Positions 1 to 7,499 of a stretch of DNA of 20,347 nucleotides are shown piece by piece; the stretch's first letter is position 1, and each line of letters starts with the position of its first letter. The stretch is from Strigomonas culicis (taxonomy: Eukaryota > Euglenozoa > Kinetoplastea > Trypanosomatida > Trypanosomatidae). Under the pieces are notes generated by a model that did no database searches, was not told the DNA's origin, and saw only the letters and a program-made list of their open reading frames with translations. Where the stretch lies: the NCBI GenBank assembly GCA_000482145.1, contig AUXH01000353.1:1-20347 (forward strand), given 5' to 3'. The translations under genes and the position numbers were made by a program.

Positions 1-1003
1 CAGCAGCAGCAGCAGGCGGTGGTGGTGAGGGGGCGTGCGGCGCCGGTGCCTCCTCCGTGCTGGGGCTCGTCGTGTCCTGCAGCCAGCAGAAGGCGCGCAG
101 CGCCGTCGCGACCGCCGCCCGCCGCTGCCACGCCACCGAAGGGGCCGCCGTGCCCGCGGCGAGCGTCGACTGCGCGAGGGCGACCGCAGCCTCCGGCGAC
201 GGCGCGACACACAAGACGCTCGCCGCCAAGTAGAAGGACGCACCCTCGTCCGCGCGCCGCTGCTGGTGGGCCGCCTGCAGGGCAGACAGGCGCAGCAGCA
301 CGTGGGACACGACCCGCCGCTGGTCCCGCACCTCCCCCGCGCGAACCGCGCGGTATGGCTGCTGCGCGGCCGCGTCCTCCGACGCGGACAGCGGTCGGCC
401 CCGCTGTTGCTGCAGTTGCTTATTCTTCTTCTTCCTGCTGCTCGGATCCACGGCGAGGGGGAGCGCCGCTGGGCTGGGGGCGGCCCCCGCCTCCGGCGCC
501 ACCGCCTGCTGCACCCACAGCGGTGCGTAGGGGAGCGGGACCACCGTCGCCACGCAGGCCGCCGCGAGTACCTGAAGCAAGGAGGCACCATACACGGGCG
601 CCTGGCGCTGGTGGCAGTGGCGCGCGTCATCGGCGAAGAGCGCGGCGAAGAAGGAAGCGACTTCCGGCGCGGTGGGCGGACCGCTCAAGACCTGCAGCAG
701 CACCACCACAATGTGGGCCGCCGCGCGCCGCGCCACGGCCTCCTCCAGCTCGCGCAGTAGGGCTGCCGGCGGCAGCGGCGCGGCGGTGGGGAGGGAGGGC
801 GGCGCCGGGCAGAGGCGTGCCGCCGTGAGGCCGCTCAGCCGCTGCGCGAGCGCCAGCTCGCCATGGCAGGACTCCATCCACGAGGGCGTGGCCGCCGCGC
901 GCGGCTGGCGCGCTGCGGCCAGCGCGCCGCGGGAAGCGGCGACAGCCCGGAGGTGTGGTCGTCCTGCAGCGCTCAACAGCCGTCTTCTGCTAGGAGACCA
1001 CAT
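1..1003 (-). CDS. Putatively mitochondrial protein of unknown function, C-terminal part missing (runs off the left edge)
   Basis: An uninterrupted minus-strand frame runs from the ATG at 1003-1001 to the window edge, giving 334 codons with no stop. The first 44 residues (MWSPSRRRLLSAAGRP...) contain many Arg, Ala and Ser and no acidic residue, as in a mitochondrial targeting presequence. The body is Ala/Leu-rich and probably helical, for example the stretch around residues 75-110 with LLRELEEAVARRAAHIVVVL. It also contains a short KKKNK basic run near residue 176 and a Pro/Ala-rich low-complexity stretch just before the edge. A pyrimidine tract and AG at about 1109-1079 place a splice acceptor 75 nt upstream, which supports this start. 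I recognise no family. An alpha-helical mitochondrial RNA- or ribosome-associated protein would fit the composition, but that is a guess. Met45 is an alternative start that would remove the presequence. Confidence 0.72.
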   Translation of the reverse strand, partial: MWSPSRRRLLSAAGRPHLRAVAASRGALAAARQPRAAATPSWMESCHGELALAQRLSGLTAARLCPAPPSLPTAAPLPPAALLRELEEAVARRAAAHIVVVLLQVLSGPPTAPEVASFFAALFADDARHCHQRQAPVYGASLLQVLAAACVATVVPLPYAPLWVQQAVAPEAGAAPSPAALPLAVDPSSRKKKNKQLQQQRGRPLSASEDAAAQQPYRAVRAGEVRDQRRVVSHVLLRLSALQAAHQQRRADEGASFYLAASVLCVAPSPEAAVALAQSTLAAGTAAPSVAWQRRAAVATALRAFCWLQDTTSPSTEEAPAPHAPSPPPPAAAA

Positions 1004-1509
1004 GACTAAAGAAGAAGTGTATTAGCGTTTCGGATGGCGGTGCCGTAGTTCGGTAAGGGCTAGGCGTATCAAAAGCCCCTCCAAAAAAAAAAAGAAGAGA
1101 GAGAGAGAATGAATTAAAAATAAAAGTTTTTTTTGCTATTTCTGTTCTTTTGCTTGATGTGTGTGTGGAGTAAAGAGAGAGGAACAAGAGAAAAAAGATG
1201 CCCTCTTTTTCTTTTTCTTTTCAAGTTGACCACATTGTAGGGTTTTTTCCCCTTTTTTCATTTAACCATTGATGTTGCTCTTTTTGTTCTGAAAGAACAC
1301 TTTTCTTTTTTTAAAAAAGGTAATATGTAAGTAGGTAAAAGAGCAACGTTGCCGCTTTTTCTAGCAATCTCAACATGTTTTTATTATTATTCCAACCGCC
1401 AAAGTAGATATCCACAAGGTGTGAGCCACAACAGCCTCTTTTTTGATGGTGTTGCCCACCCTCCTCTTGCTTCATCTTTTCGCTGCTTGTATGTGGTTTC
1501 TTGTTCTCT
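1004..1509. other. Spacer: 3' UTR of the trypsin-fold gene and 5' leader of the left-edge gene
   Basis: The spacer is AT-rich with A and T homopolymer runs (1083-1093, 1127-1134, 1303-1318) and the acceptor noted above. I see no RNA gene or credible coding region. Confidence 0.7.
1079..1109 (-). promoter_or_regulatory. Predicted trans-splice acceptor for the left-edge gene
   Basis: On the minus strand a CT-repeat and T-run (1109-1083) is followed by the first AG at 1080-1079, which would give a 75-nt leader before the ATG at 1003. A second AG at 1061-1060 is an alternative. Confidence 0.6.
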
Positions 1510-3327
1510 TTAATGGCGACTCCATAAACCACTCAGGTCTTCGTCCCCAAACGGGATTGCCTTGTTGCCGTGCCGCCGGCGCAGCTCCGCCTGGTAGCGC
1601 TCTTCCGCCTCACGCCGCTCGCGTCGCTTCTTTTCGGTGGGCGTCTCTTGTGGCGGCGGCGGTGGCGGCGGTGCAGCCGTACCACGAGCTGGCTGCTGCT
1701 GCTGTTGTTGTTGTTGTCCCTGTTGTTGTTGTTGCTGCTGCTGCCGTGCATAGGCTTCATACCGCTGCTGCTCCTCCATCCGCGCCGGGTCTATGGCCTC
1801 CCACGCGCTGGACTCGCCCGCGCCGCTGGCGTCCGTGTAGTAGCCCGCGCCGTCGCCGACGTCGCGGCTGGAGGGGCCCTTGCCGCTGCCGTGGCGCTCC
1901 GCCTGGTTCATGGCGCTCTCCTTCATCTTCTCCATCGCGCGCTGGGCGCGGATGTTCTCCAGCGACTGCCGCATCGCGTTGAGCGCCGATGCGTCCTTGT
2001 CGTCCACGCTGTGGTTGAAGAGCGACCGCATCTCCCCGCTCAGCTCGTAGTCCCACACGTCCTTCGTCTTGAAGCTCTCCGGCTCCGCGTAGATGCCGGT
2101 CGGGCTGTAATCCTTGCGTTCGCCCTGCATGGTCGGCTTGCCGCCCGGCGCGCCCGTCGCGAAGGACGCCACATCGCCGGGCCGCTCGCCGTGCGTCTTG
2201 GACGAGTTCATGTCGTAGCCGAGCGCGCTCTCCTGCGTCTCCTGGTTGAACACGCCGCTGCGGCCGAACACCTGCTGCGTCATGAAGTCCTCCTCCGTCA
2301 TCCACTTCTCGTCCATGTGCCAGAGCGAGGCGGGGACGGGGATGTGGCGCGCGATGCGGCTCTGGTCCAGCGCCCAGTCGCGGTGCGCCGGCGCCTCGTA
2401 CCGCGGGTTTTCCCGCTTGCGCCGCTGCTCGAACACGGTGTCCTCCTGCTGCTGGGCAGGCGGCGGGTTCTTCATCTGCCGCTCGACCTCGAGCAGGAAC
2501 TCGAAGATGTCCGACGCGTAGGTGCACATGGCCGTCCCCGCGAGCTCCTTCACGTTGCTCTCGCTGTGCACGGTGGCGGTCAGCATGCCGACGCAGCGGC
2601 CGTTGCGCATGACGGCGGAGCCGCACATGCCCATGTGGATCGTGCCGTTCGTCTCGCCCTCGAGGCCCTTCGTGTCGAGGAAAAAGTGCTCCCGCATCTT
2701 GGCCCGCACAACCGCGCGCACCCCGGTGGGTATCATGAGCGGCTCCGGTGCCTTCTCCTCGTCGAAGAGCGACTCGTGCGCCGACATGCCGTAGATCCAG
2801 ACGTGGTCGCCGACCTCCAGCTCCTCCACAAGCTCGAAGCGCGGCCGGATGATGTGGCCCTCGTTCTGCATCCACAGCATCTTCATCTCGCCACTGCGCT
2901 TGAAGTTCTGCTCCGCGTGCAGCACGCAGAGGTCCAGCCGCGGGTTCTGGTGCACGTAGACGTGCTGGTTCGACAGGAAGTGCTTGAACACGGCCGTGCC
3001 CTGCAGCGAGACCAGCCGCGCCTGCGTCATGGTGTCCGCGAGCGTAATGTGCGACACGAAGCGCGTCGGGCCGGTCGGCGGGTAGAAGTTGGGGTAGTCC
3101 CACGGGCACACCACGTGCGCGCAGGTCAGCATGTGGCTCCAGTGGCCGCTGTACTGCGAGAGGTTGGGCCCGCGCGTCTGGCCGATCCAGTCGACGGGGA
3201 AGCACGTGCCGTCCATCAGCCGGCGCCAGCGGTCCGTCTCCTTGTGGCGCCACTTGAAGCGCGTCTGGATGGCCATCGCGTAGGGCTGGAAGCGCGCGAG
3301 GAGGAAGCCGTGGGCGGTGCGCAGCAT
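1510..3327 (-). CDS. Trypsin/HtrA-fold protein with Cys at the nucleophile position and a poly-Gln C-terminal region
   Basis: The product has 605 residues. Residues 1-25 (MLRTAHGFLLARFQPYAMAI) are basic and hydrophobic without acidic residues, suggesting mitochondrial import. Residues about 60-280 match the two-barrel chymotrypsin/HtrA peptidase fold: LTCAHVV with His71, RLDLCVL with Asp132 (compare the HtrA TDLALL strand), VGDHVWIYG at 172-180 (compare VGDWVLAIG), and GMCGSAVMRNGRCVGM at 233-248 (compare GNSGGPLVN...GEVIGI). In that last alignment Cys235, not Ser, occupies the nucleophile position; Ser237 is two residues further on. Residues 290-525 are charged and without a recognised domain. 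Residues 529-545 are a Gln run broken by one Gly, followed by a Pro run (553-559), a basic stretch (KKRRERREAEERYQ) and a tail ending LWSRH. There is no PDZ domain. It could be an active cysteine or serine peptidase or a non-catalytic relic. The fold is clear; activity is not. Confidence 0.86.
   Translation of the reverse strand: MLRTAHGFLLARFQPYAMAIQTRFKWRHKETDRWRRLMDGTCFPVDWIGQTRGPNLSQYSGHWSHMLTCAHVVCPWDYPNFYPPTGPTRFVSHITLADTMTQARLVSLQGTAVFKHFLSNQHVYVHQNPRLDLCVLHAEQNFKRSGEMKMLWMQNEGHIIRPRFELVEELEVGDHVWIYGMSAHESLFDEEKAPEPLMIPTGVRAVVRAKMREHFFLDTKGLEGETNGTIHMGMCGSAVMRNGRCVGMLTATVHSESNVKELAGTAMCTYASDIFEFLLEVERQMKNPPPAQQQEDTVFEQRRKRENPRYEAPAHRDWALDQSRIARHIPVPASLWHMDEKWMTEEDFMTQQVFGRSGVFNQETQESALGYDMNSSKTHGERPGDVASFATGAPGGKPTMQGERKDYSPTGIYAEPESFKTKDVWDYELSGEMRSLFNHSVDDKDASALNAMRQSLENIRAQRAMEKMKESAMNQAERHGSGKGPSSRDVGDGAGYYTDASGAGESSAWEAIDPARMEEQQRYEAYARQQQQQQQQGQQQQQQQQPARGTAAPPPPPPPQETPTEKKRRERREAEERYQAELRRRHGNKAIPFGDEDLSGLWSRH
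1692..1743 (-). repeat. Coding CAA/CAG repeat encoding poly-Gln
   Basis: Mixed CAA and CAG codons encode Gln 529-545 of the trypsin-fold protein, with one Gly codon in the middle. The mixture suggests selection for, or tolerance of, the peptide tract rather than pure DNA slippage. Confidence 0.85.
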
Positions 3328-3927
3328 CGCTTCCCTGCGGTTGCTATGTTGGACCCTTTACTAAATAAAGATCAAAAACAAGAAGAGTGGTAGAGGGACA
3401 GGTACGACCCTTCGCCTCTGTCTCGGACTTACTTCTTCTTGGCTCTCGATGATCCTAATAGAGCTATCTGCTGTTAAGAGAAAAGGAACGAAGAGGAACA
3501 GCTAATAAACGGCAACTGTGATGCACACGCAACACATGAAATAGAAGAAACAAGACGTACGCGCTGCAATCGCATGAAATGATACCAACACAGAAAGACG
3601 CACAGATACATAGAATGGATATTACACAAGCACACACGAGCACAACTATACAAGACAGCAAACGAAAGAAGTCAAATCAAGAACAAATGTGAATTTATTA
3701 CAATCACATGCGCATGTAGACTCCACATTTCTGTAAAAAAAAAATAATAATAAAAATAACGCTTTTGTCGGAACCCTTTTATGTCTCTCTGTTTCATTCT
3801 TATTACATGTTGTTCTTTCGGGCCTATCATCCTGAAGCTCATTCATCCGTGTCGAGTCACTGCTGCAACAGCCCTCGCTGGCCGCCGCCGCCGGGGACGC
3901 GTTCCGAGGCGGCAGTCGACTTGCCGG
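3328..3927. other. Spacer: 3' UTR of the UAS-UBX gene and 5' leader of the trypsin-fold gene
   Basis: The 600-bp spacer has a CA-rich section (about 3520-3660) and an A-rich run with AAT triplets (3736-3758). The short frames inside it are composition-driven, and no RNA gene is apparent. Confidence 0.7.
3361..3402 (-). promoter_or_regulatory. Predicted trans-splice acceptor for the trypsin-fold gene
   Basis: A broken pyrimidine tract on the minus strand is followed by the first AG at 3362-3361, giving a 33-nt leader. A further AG four bases on is possible. Confidence 0.6.
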
Positions 3928-5094
3928 CTACGACGGCGGCACCGCGGCCCGACGCGCGATGACGGCAGAGCGCGGGCACATGCGCGGCACGTCAACGAAG
4001 CGGGTCTGCCCCTCCTCCCACGCCAACGGCGCCGGCGGGAAGCCCATCACCAGCTGCAGCTCCTCCCCGCCGTTGTCCTCGAGGGTCTGTGCCCACCACA
4101 GGAGGTGGTCGACCGGCTCCTCCTGCCGAAAACGCCGCTCGTGCGTCTTGCCGGAGAGCGCACGCAGCGAGATGCGCACCAGCGCGCCATCCGCCCCGTC
4201 CGCCGCGGGCTCCGCCGGCAGACGCGACTGCGCGGCGGTGCGGCTGCGCTCGCGCGCTGCTTCCCGCACAGCAGCCTCCTCCGCCTCGCGCGCGGCGGCA
4301 GCGGCAGCGGCAGCGGCCTGCGCCGCCTCCTCCGCTGCCGCCTGCTCCGCGGCGGTGCGCTGGGCGGCGGCCTCCGCGGCCTCCCGCTCGAGCTGGTCCA
4401 GCAGCTGCCGGTCGCGCGCCTCCATGTCGGCGACGTGCTGCTCTTCGCGCCGCCGCGCCTCCTCGCGACCCTGCCGCTCGGCGCGGAAGCTGACCTCCTC
4501 CGCGACGGCGCCGTCCCACATATCGCGGCAGGCGCGCCACTCCTGTAGCACCGCCGCGGCGGTTGCGAAGTGGCCGGCGAGAGTGAGGATGACGCGCCGC
4601 TTGAAGAGCACGACGAGGGCGGGGTACGTCGTCAGCTGTAGCCTCTGCGCGAGTGCGTCGCCCTCCGGCGTCAGGACGGAGCAGCCGACGAGCACCGCAC
4701 ACTCCGCGAACTGCGCAAGGACGCCATCGTCGGCAAGCACGTCGCGGACAAAGTCACCCGTGTCCTCGTGCGTCGGGCAGTGCATATAGAGCACCACGTA
4801 GTGGATGTCTTCCTGCGCCAGCTGCTGCGCCGCCTCCACCGTGCCGTCGAACAGCGGCACGTTCACGCCGTAGTCCTCCAGCAGCTCCTGCTGCAGCGAC
4901 GGCGGCGCGTAGCTGCTGCCCGCCTCCGACGCGGCGTGGCCACCGGCGGCGCTGCTGGTGCTGAAGGAGAAGTCCAGCGTGTCAAGGGAGCGTGGGGTGA
5001 CGTGGTCGGCACCGCCCGTCGGGGAGCCGCTGCTGCTAGGGGGGGCCCACAGGTCCGCCGGTGAGACACCGCGGCGTCGGCGTACAGCGTGCAT
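3928..5094 (-). CDS. UAS and UBX domain protein (FAF2/UBXD8-like p97/VCP adaptor)
   Basis: The product has 388 residues. Residues 1-65 are Ser/Gly-rich and disordered. Residues about 68-195 form a thioredoxin-like UAS domain: VVLYMHCPTH at 100-109 sits at the position of the thioredoxin active-site loop with no CxxC, and TTYPALVVLF at 155-164 carries the cis-Pro strand. Residues 200-285 are a long Glu/Ala/Arg/Gln-rich coiled coil. Residues about 302-382 form a UBX domain (VRISLRALSGKTHERRF ... LVMGFPPAPLAWEEGQTRFVDV). The order UAS, coiled coil, UBX is that of FAF1/FAF2-type adaptors, which link the AAA ATPase p97/Cdc48 to ubiquitinated or lipid-droplet/ER clients. Compared with animal FAF2 it lacks a visible UBA domain and membrane hairpin. 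The UBX loop reads Phe-Pro-Pro where most p97-binding UBX domains have Phe-Pro-Arg. The ATG lies only 4 nt after the predicted splice acceptor. Confidence 0.86.
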   Translation of the reverse strand: MHAVRRRRGVSPADLWAPPSSSGSPTGGADHVTPRSLDTLDFSFSTSSAAGGHAASEAGSSYAPPSLQQELLEDYGVNVPLFDGTVEAAQQLAQEDIHYVVLYMHCPTHEDTGDFVRDVLADDGVLAQFAECAVLVGCSVLTPEGDALAQRLQLTTYPALVVLFKRRVILTLAGHFATAAAVLQEWRACRDMWDGAVAEEVSFRAERQGREEARRREEQHVADMEARDRQLLDQLEREAAEAAAQRTAAEQAAAEEAAQAAAAAAAAAREAEEAAVREAARERSRTAAQSRLPAEPAADGADGALVRISLRALSGKTHERRFRQEEPVDHLLWWAQTLEDNGGEELQLVMGFPPAPLAWEEGQTRFVDVPRMCPRSAVIARRAAVPPS

Positions 5095-5098
5095 GCGA

Positions 5099-5127
5099 CT
5101 GAGAGAGAGAAAAGAAAGAAAAAAAAG
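5099..5127 (-). promoter_or_regulatory. Predicted trans-splice acceptor for the UAS-UBX gene
   Basis: An uninterrupted pyrimidine tract (5127-5101) ends in AG at 5100-5099, leaving only 4 nt before the ATG. The tract is the best in the spacer. The next AG upstream (5188-5187) follows a weaker tract. Confidence 0.55.
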
Positions 5128-5362
5128 CCGAGAACGGAAAAATAATTATGTATGGTAGGGAGAAAAGAGGGTGTGGGGAGGGTGATCTGGAGATAGAGCT
5201 CTAGCAGATCGGTAGCGTAGGTTTCCGCTCTCCCTCCTCTTTTCTTTCCTTTCTTGTTTGAATGTGAATAGTGAATAGAGAGGTTTTACTTTCCTCTTCC
5301 TTGTTAATACCGACTTGGTGATGCTGCCGATGAGAAGTCCATAACAAAAGTGAGAGAGGCGT

Positions 5363-5389
5363 AGAGAGAGAGAGAGAGAGAGAGAGAGA
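5363..5389. repeat. AG dinucleotide microsatellite
   Basis: About 13 tandem AG units lie in the 3' UTR of the LOG-family gene. On the coding strand this is a CT repeat and could mimic a splice-site pyrimidine tract. Confidence 0.9.
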
Positions 5390-5657
5390 CGGAAGAAGAG
5401 TTAGTAGTTGTTAACATAATCGTATGTGCGTTTGTGATATGTTAAAGCATAAAGTGTACACAGGAAAAAAAGAATATCTGCTTTATGCGGAAAACAAACA
5501 GAAGAAAAAAAAACGCTGCTCGTTCTTCTTCTATGCTGTTAAGAATAAGCAAACCAAACAATGGTTGTACGTGACATCCGCATTGGTGTTGCGCCTTCAT
5601 GCGCGAGTGCGCACGTGCATATATATGAGTCCGGGGGAGAGGGGAGATGGTGTGAAA

Positions 5658-6320
5658 TCAGGCCGTGGCCGCCGCCGCCTCCCGTGCCCGCTCCCGCGCC
5701 TCCTCCGCCAGTACAATCTCCATCGCCTCCTCCGGCGTGTCCACGAAATGAATCAGTTCGATCTGATCCGGCGGGAAGTTGAGCGTCGCCGCGATGGCGC
5801 GGCAGCAGCTCTCCCACGGGTCGCGGAACGCGATAATCACCGGCTGCGCGCACGTCTGGGGGTGCAGCACGGCCGACATCCACACGCACGTCAGCTCCTG
5901 AAGCGTGCCCATCGTGCCGGGCAGGCAGACAAAGTACCGCGCGAGCCGCATCATCTGGTCAATGCGGTGCAGCATGCTGTCGGAGTCGATCGTGCGGGTA
6001 AGGTAGGCGTTTCCTGTGAGGCGGCGGTCAGGAAAGATGCCCGACACGACGACGCCCACCACCTCGCACGTCTCCGGCGCCGCGGCGCCGCGGCTGTCAA
6101 TCACGGCGCGGGCGCCTTTGCTGACGGCCTCCATCGACCCGCAGTAGCCGCCGCTGACAATCGAGAAGCCGTGTGTGGCGGCCAGCGCGCCAACGCGCTC
6201 CGCCTGCGCCCACTGCGGCGTGCCCTCCTCCGTGCGCGACCAGCAGAAGACCGCGACCGCATGCGTCGCGTCGACGCGGTAGTCCGCGAGCTTGTGGGAC
6301 GGGGGTGCGTCACTCGGCAT
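5658..6320 (-). CDS. LOG-family (lysine-decarboxylase-like) nucleotide 5'-monophosphate phosphoribohydrolase-like protein
   Basis: The product has 220 residues, a normal length for this single-domain Rossmann-fold family. It shows the family landmarks in order: AVAVFCWSRT (22-30), SIVSGGYCGSMEAVSKGA (53-70; compare SGGG-GLMGAVA-GA in LOG proteins), RIDQMMRLARYFVCLPGTMGTLQEL (119-143, the PGGxGTxxE region) and QPVIIAFRDPWE (159-170). Characterised LOG enzymes cleave cytokinin riboside monophosphates, or more generally purine nucleoside monophosphates, to base and ribose 5-phosphate. The name lysine decarboxylase is historical. Here the second Gly of PGG is Thr, and the Arg-Lys pair before the motif is Arg-Ile, so substrate or activity may differ. 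The frame stays open upstream to 6473, but the predicted splice acceptor at 6360-6359 removes those codons. MPSDAPPSHK is therefore the first Met in the mature mRNA, with a 38-nt leader. The tail is Glu/Arg/Ala-rich. Confidence 0.87.
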   Translation of the reverse strand: MPSDAPPSHKLADYRVDATHAVAVFCWSRTEEGTPQWAQAERVGALAATHGFSIVSGGYCGSMEAVSKGARAVIDSRGAAAPETCEVVGVVVSGIFPDRRLTGNAYLTRTIDSDSMLHRIDQMMRLARYFVCLPGTMGTLQELTCVWMSAVLHPQTCAQPVIIAFRDPWESCCRAIAATLNFPPDQIELIHFVDTPEEAMEIVLAEEARERAREAAAATA

Positions 6321-6788
6321 GAATATGAAATAAAAAAACGTGTAGATAGATGAGTGTCCTAACACAGAACCATAATAAGAAGAGGGAAGTGGAGAGAAGG
6401 AAAAAGAAGAAGCATACTGTACAGTGCAAAAAGGCGAGAGAGGAGAAGAAATCTTCACGTAATCAGAAAACACAGTCCTTTACGGAAGGAGCGAATCGTG
6501 GATGTGATCTAAACATGCTAATTAGAGAATATTAAATACGTGACGTTATGAAGTAGTTATACAATTATTAGTAAAAGTGAAAAGGGGGTAAAAAAAAACA
6601 ATGTAAGAGGATCCACATCAGTATGCCAATGATCGTCCGGTACGCCAATTTTTTTTTTTTGGAGCTTTGCCTGCACACTTCAAACCACGCACCCACACTC
6701 AACAGTCCAGCGGCACGCTCGTGTATACAAACACATGCTGCTTTTCCTATCATACGTTCGAAATGGTTTGATTTCTTTTCGTGCGCTT
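6321..6788. other. Spacer: 3' UTR of the ATP11 gene and 5' leader of the LOG-family gene
   Basis: The spacer is AT-rich. It contains an A-run near 6591-6598, a T-run of about 12 near 6649-6660 and the acceptor at 6360. No gene is seen. Confidence 0.7.
6359..6412 (-). promoter_or_regulatory. Predicted trans-splice acceptor for the LOG-family gene
   Basis: A long C/T-rich stretch (6412-6378) is followed by the first AG at 6360-6359. It gives a 38-nt leader and decides the start at 6320 against the longer open frame. Confidence 0.65.
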
Positions 6789-7499
6789 TTAGCTGCGCTT
6801 CGCAGGTCCAATGTCCATCGTCTGCATAATCTTCCGTGCAATCGCGTCAGGCGGGGTGTCAATGATCGGCCCGTACGCGTCGCGCCGCATATCCGACTTC
6901 TTATCCTCGATTCGGATGTTGTCCTTCTGCGCCTCGTCCTTCATGGCGCGCAGATAGGTGTGGTAGTCGAACTGCGACGGCCGCTTGTTGAAGGTCTCGA
7001 CCCACGCCTCGTACAGACGGGGGTACGTGTAGTACTTCAGCACCATCTGCGTCATGAAGATGCAGTCCTGACGCTTGAACACCTCATCCTTGATCTCGCA
7101 GCGCACAAGAACCAGCTGCTTGCTGCGCGCGAGCTCCGTGAAGAACTGGATCGTCATGTGGATGCCGGCGCTGTCCTGCTTCTGCTGCCACTCCGCGAGC
7201 GGCGCGACGCCGATGAGGTCATCCTTGAAGTTGGTCACCACGTTGAAGAGGCCCTTGTCGCGGAAGCACGGGATGACAAAGTATGGGCACTGCTTCAGGC
7301 GGGGCTCGAGGGCGTAATAGGCCTCCGCGGAGATGGTGCGGCCCCAGTACTGCAGGAACTGGATGTGGTGGCTGTTCCAGATCCCCGCAACCTGCTGCGG
7401 CGTCGCGGCCTCGAAGAGCGAGAGCTTCACAATCTCATCGAGGCTCTTGCGACCCGGCTTACGGAGGTAGCTCCAGCAGGGGCGACTGCTGCGCAGCAT
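6789..7499 (-). CDS. ATP11: ATP11-family F1-ATPase assembly chaperone (Atp11/ATPAF1-like)
   Basis: The product has 236 residues. The ATP11 family motif at the start of the domain is clear: GRKSLDEIVKLSLFEAATPQQVAGIWNSHH (16-45), with the conserved IW. It is followed by the beta-rich core CPYFVIPCFRDKGLFNVVTNF (71-91), LIGVAPLAEWQQ (95-106), IHMTIQFFTEL (113-123), KQLVLVRCEI (127-136) and LKYYTYPRLYEAWVETFNKRPSQFD (154-178). Atp11 binds free F1 beta subunits in the mitochondrial matrix and hands them to assembling F1-ATPase. The presequence is short (about 15 residues, MLRSSRPCWSYLRKP) but basic and free of acidic residues. The C-terminal tail ends in a Lys/Asp-rich segment and PAKRS. The start is supported by a strong pyrimidine tract and an AG 25 nt before the ATG. 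The gene looks intact. Confidence 0.9.
   Translation of the reverse strand: MLRSSRPCWSYLRKPGRKSLDEIVKLSLFEAATPQQVAGIWNSHHIQFLQYWGRTISAEAYYALEPRLKQCPYFVIPCFRDKGLFNVVTNFKDDLIGVAPLAEWQQKQDSAGIHMTIQFFTELARSKQLVLVRCEIKDEVFKRQDCIFMTQMVLKYYTYPRLYEAWVETFNKRPSQFDYHTYLRAMKDEAQKDNIRIEDKKSDMRRDAYGPIIDTPPDAIARKIMQTMDIGPAKRS

Larger units (their letters stand above)
5095..5657. other. Spacer: 3' UTR of the LOG-family gene and 5' leader of the UAS-UBX gene
   Basis: This AT-rich spacer holds an AG dinucleotide repeat (5363-5389), A-rich runs near 5465-5515 and the acceptor at 5100. Nothing else is recognised. Confidence 0.7.

Noticed and set aside
2615..2625. Initial reading of Ser237 as a normal serine-protease nucleophile
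   Set aside because: Aligning G-x-S-G-G with GMCGS puts Cys235, not Ser237, at the nucleophile position.
1570..3393. A 607-codon plus-strand open frame covering the whole trypsin-fold gene
   Set aside because: It is antisense to a gene with clear homology, rich in Arg, Ala, Leu, Val and His as expected from complementing GC-rich codons, and has no domain or upstream pyrimidine tract on its own strand.
6321..6473. A 51-residue upstream extension of the LOG-family protein
   Set aside because: It reads through the pyrimidine tract and the splice acceptor at 6360-6359, so these codons are not in the mature mRNA.
6755..6775. TTCGAA near 6765, considered as a tRNA B-box
   Set aside because: No matching A-box, acceptor stem or cloverleaf can be formed around it.
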